A stretch of DNA of 64,000 bases, from the NCBI RefSeq assembly GCF_937616625.2, contig NC_065573.1, positions 9,625,001 through 9,689,000 of the forward strand, in the 5' to 3' direction. Below, piece by piece: positions 63,301-64,000 of the stretch. A program made the position numbers and the translations under genes. Numbering within the stretch: the stretch's first letter is position 1; each line of letters starts with the position of its first letter. Origin of the DNA: Mercurialis annua (taxonomy: Eukaryota > Streptophyta > Magnoliopsida > Malpighiales > Euphorbiaceae). Below the pieces are notes generated by a model. It ran no database searches, was not told the origin of the DNA, and saw nothing but the letters and a program-made list of their open reading frames with translations.

Positions 63301-63612
63301 TGTTCCGATTACCTAAGCATGGTTAGGTTATATTACGCATAGTGTGCTTGAAAAGTGACGCTAGATTAATACAAGTCTCTTTAACGCATCGTTCCGATTA
63401 CCTAAGCATGGTTAGGTTATATTACGCAAAGTGTGCGTAAAAAGTGACGCTAGATTAGTATGTTTCGTCTCAAGTCTCTTTAACGCGTCGTTTCGATTAT
63501 TATACTTATCTAGCGTCACAAGTCTATTTAAAGCGTCGTTTCAATTACCTAAGCATGGTTAGGTTATATTACGCAAAGTGTGCGTGAAAAGTGACGTTAG
63601 ATTAGTATGTCG
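60326..63612 (+). repeat. Satellite array, plus orientation, segment 6
   Basis: The first 240 bp match 49,770-49,990 (tgaaaattgacaa, aaggctctttaac, gtacacaaagtg, gtgaagctagattag). After about 60,630 the sequence follows block Y copy 1 to the next switch. It includes a complete version of the stretch deleted at 54,429. No gene is present. Confidence 0.96.
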
Positions 63613-63623
63613 GACACTTTTCA
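63603..63623. other. Orientation switch, plus to minus, copy 3
   Basis: Third occurrence of the tagtatgtcg to gacacttttcataatataac joint, break after 63,612. About 80 bases into the minus side, the sequence changes from the first-monomer type to the type found at 58,001 in inverted block 2. Confidence 0.95.
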
Positions 63624-64000
63624 TAATATAACCTAACCATGCATAGGTAATCGGAACGACGCGTTAAATAGACTTGAGACTCGACATACTAATCGATTGT
63701 CACTTTTCACGCACTCTTTTCGTAACATTCTTAGGTTATCGGAACGACGCGTTAAAGAGACTTGAGACACGACATACTAATCTATTGTTTCTTTTTACGC
63801 ACACCTTGCGTAATATAACCTAACCATGCTTAGGTAATCGGAACGACGCGTTAGAGAGACTTGTGACATGACATAAACATGATAATCGACACGAATTGTA
63901 AAAGATACTTGAGACGTGACATACTAATCTAGAGTCACTTTTGACCTATACTTTGCATAATATAACCTAACCATGCTTAGGTAATCGGAACGACACATTA
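63613..64000 (-). repeat. Satellite array, minus orientation, inverted block 3 (cut by window end)
   Basis: It begins like inverted blocks 1 and 2. It switches near 63,685-63,695 (gagactcgac then taatcgattgtcac) to the sequence that inverted block 2 has from 58,001 onward. About 3.33 kb is therefore missing relative to block 2. The rest of the block lies outside the window. Confidence 0.93.

Noticed and set aside
39150..63612. Transposon or integron as the cause of the orientation changes.
   Set aside because: All joints pass directly from satellite to satellite, with no element, terminal repeat or target duplication at the breaks.
1..64000. CRISPR array, because of regular repeats.
   Set aside because: There are no unique spacers between conserved short repeats. 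The whole 99-bp unit is repeated, and the plastid and MITE inserts indicate a plant nucleus.
1..64000. Telomere or interstitial telomeric repeat, because of ggttaggtta in each monomer.
   Set aside because: The motif occurs once per monomer and never as a short tandem run. Plant telomeres use ccctaaa-type units, which I do not see in tandem.
1..64000. 5S rDNA or another tandem RNA gene family.
   Set aside because: The monomer lacks 5S box A and box C internal promoter motifs, and at 99 bp is shorter than the 5S coding region.
1..64000. A hidden multi-gene system, such as a biosynthetic cluster or defence island, between satellite blocks.
   Set aside because: I followed the satellite through the window. 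The only non-satellite stretches above a few dozen bases are the island and two MITEs, none with coding capacity.

Overview
The window is plant-type nuclear heterochromatin. About 97% of it is one satellite DNA family, and I found no protein-coding gene. The basic monomer is 99 bp. A second length class of 147 bp carries an internal 48-bp partial duplication. By simple division there are roughly 600 monomers (an estimate, not a count). A flowering plant is indicated by three inserts: a plastid-type trnS-GCU with its AT-rich flank, a Stowaway-type MITE (CTCCCTCCGTCCC termini, TA target duplication), and a foldback MITE with Mutator-like 9-bp target duplications. I do not recognise the satellite and cannot name the species.

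Layout. 1-18,819: satellite, plus orientation (orientation defined by the motif gctagattagtatgtcgcg). 18,820-20,080: a composite non-satellite island made of a 60-bp tandem repeat, a GC-richer segment of unknown origin, plastid-type trnS-GCU, and an AT-rich flank ending in a 21-bp minisatellite. 20,081-20,798: plus satellite. 20,801-21,132: Stowaway MITE. 21,135-26,463: plus satellite. 26,473-26,819: Mutator-like foldback MITE. 26,829-39,149: plus satellite. The array then changes orientation five times: minus 39,150-46,044, plus 46,045-54,587, minus 54,588-60,322, plus 60,323-63,612, minus 63,613-64,000.

The history is readable from shared private mutations. Blocks at 1-4,665, 12,566-18,790 and 23,990-30,600 are three copies of one multi-kilobase segment. 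The same plus-to-minus breakpoint occurs at 39,149, 54,587 and 63,612, so one inversion junction was copied by later segmental duplication. Smaller tandem duplications (about 98, 433, 650, 1,185 and 1,204 bp) lie within the array. CpG-rich parts of the monomer vary mainly as CG to TG or CA, as expected for methylated DNA.

No genes act together here. Short open reading frames on both strands are by-products of a monomer whose length is a multiple of three. The interest is structural: an array that expands by unequal exchange at several scales, flips orientation, and has captured organellar and transposon DNA.
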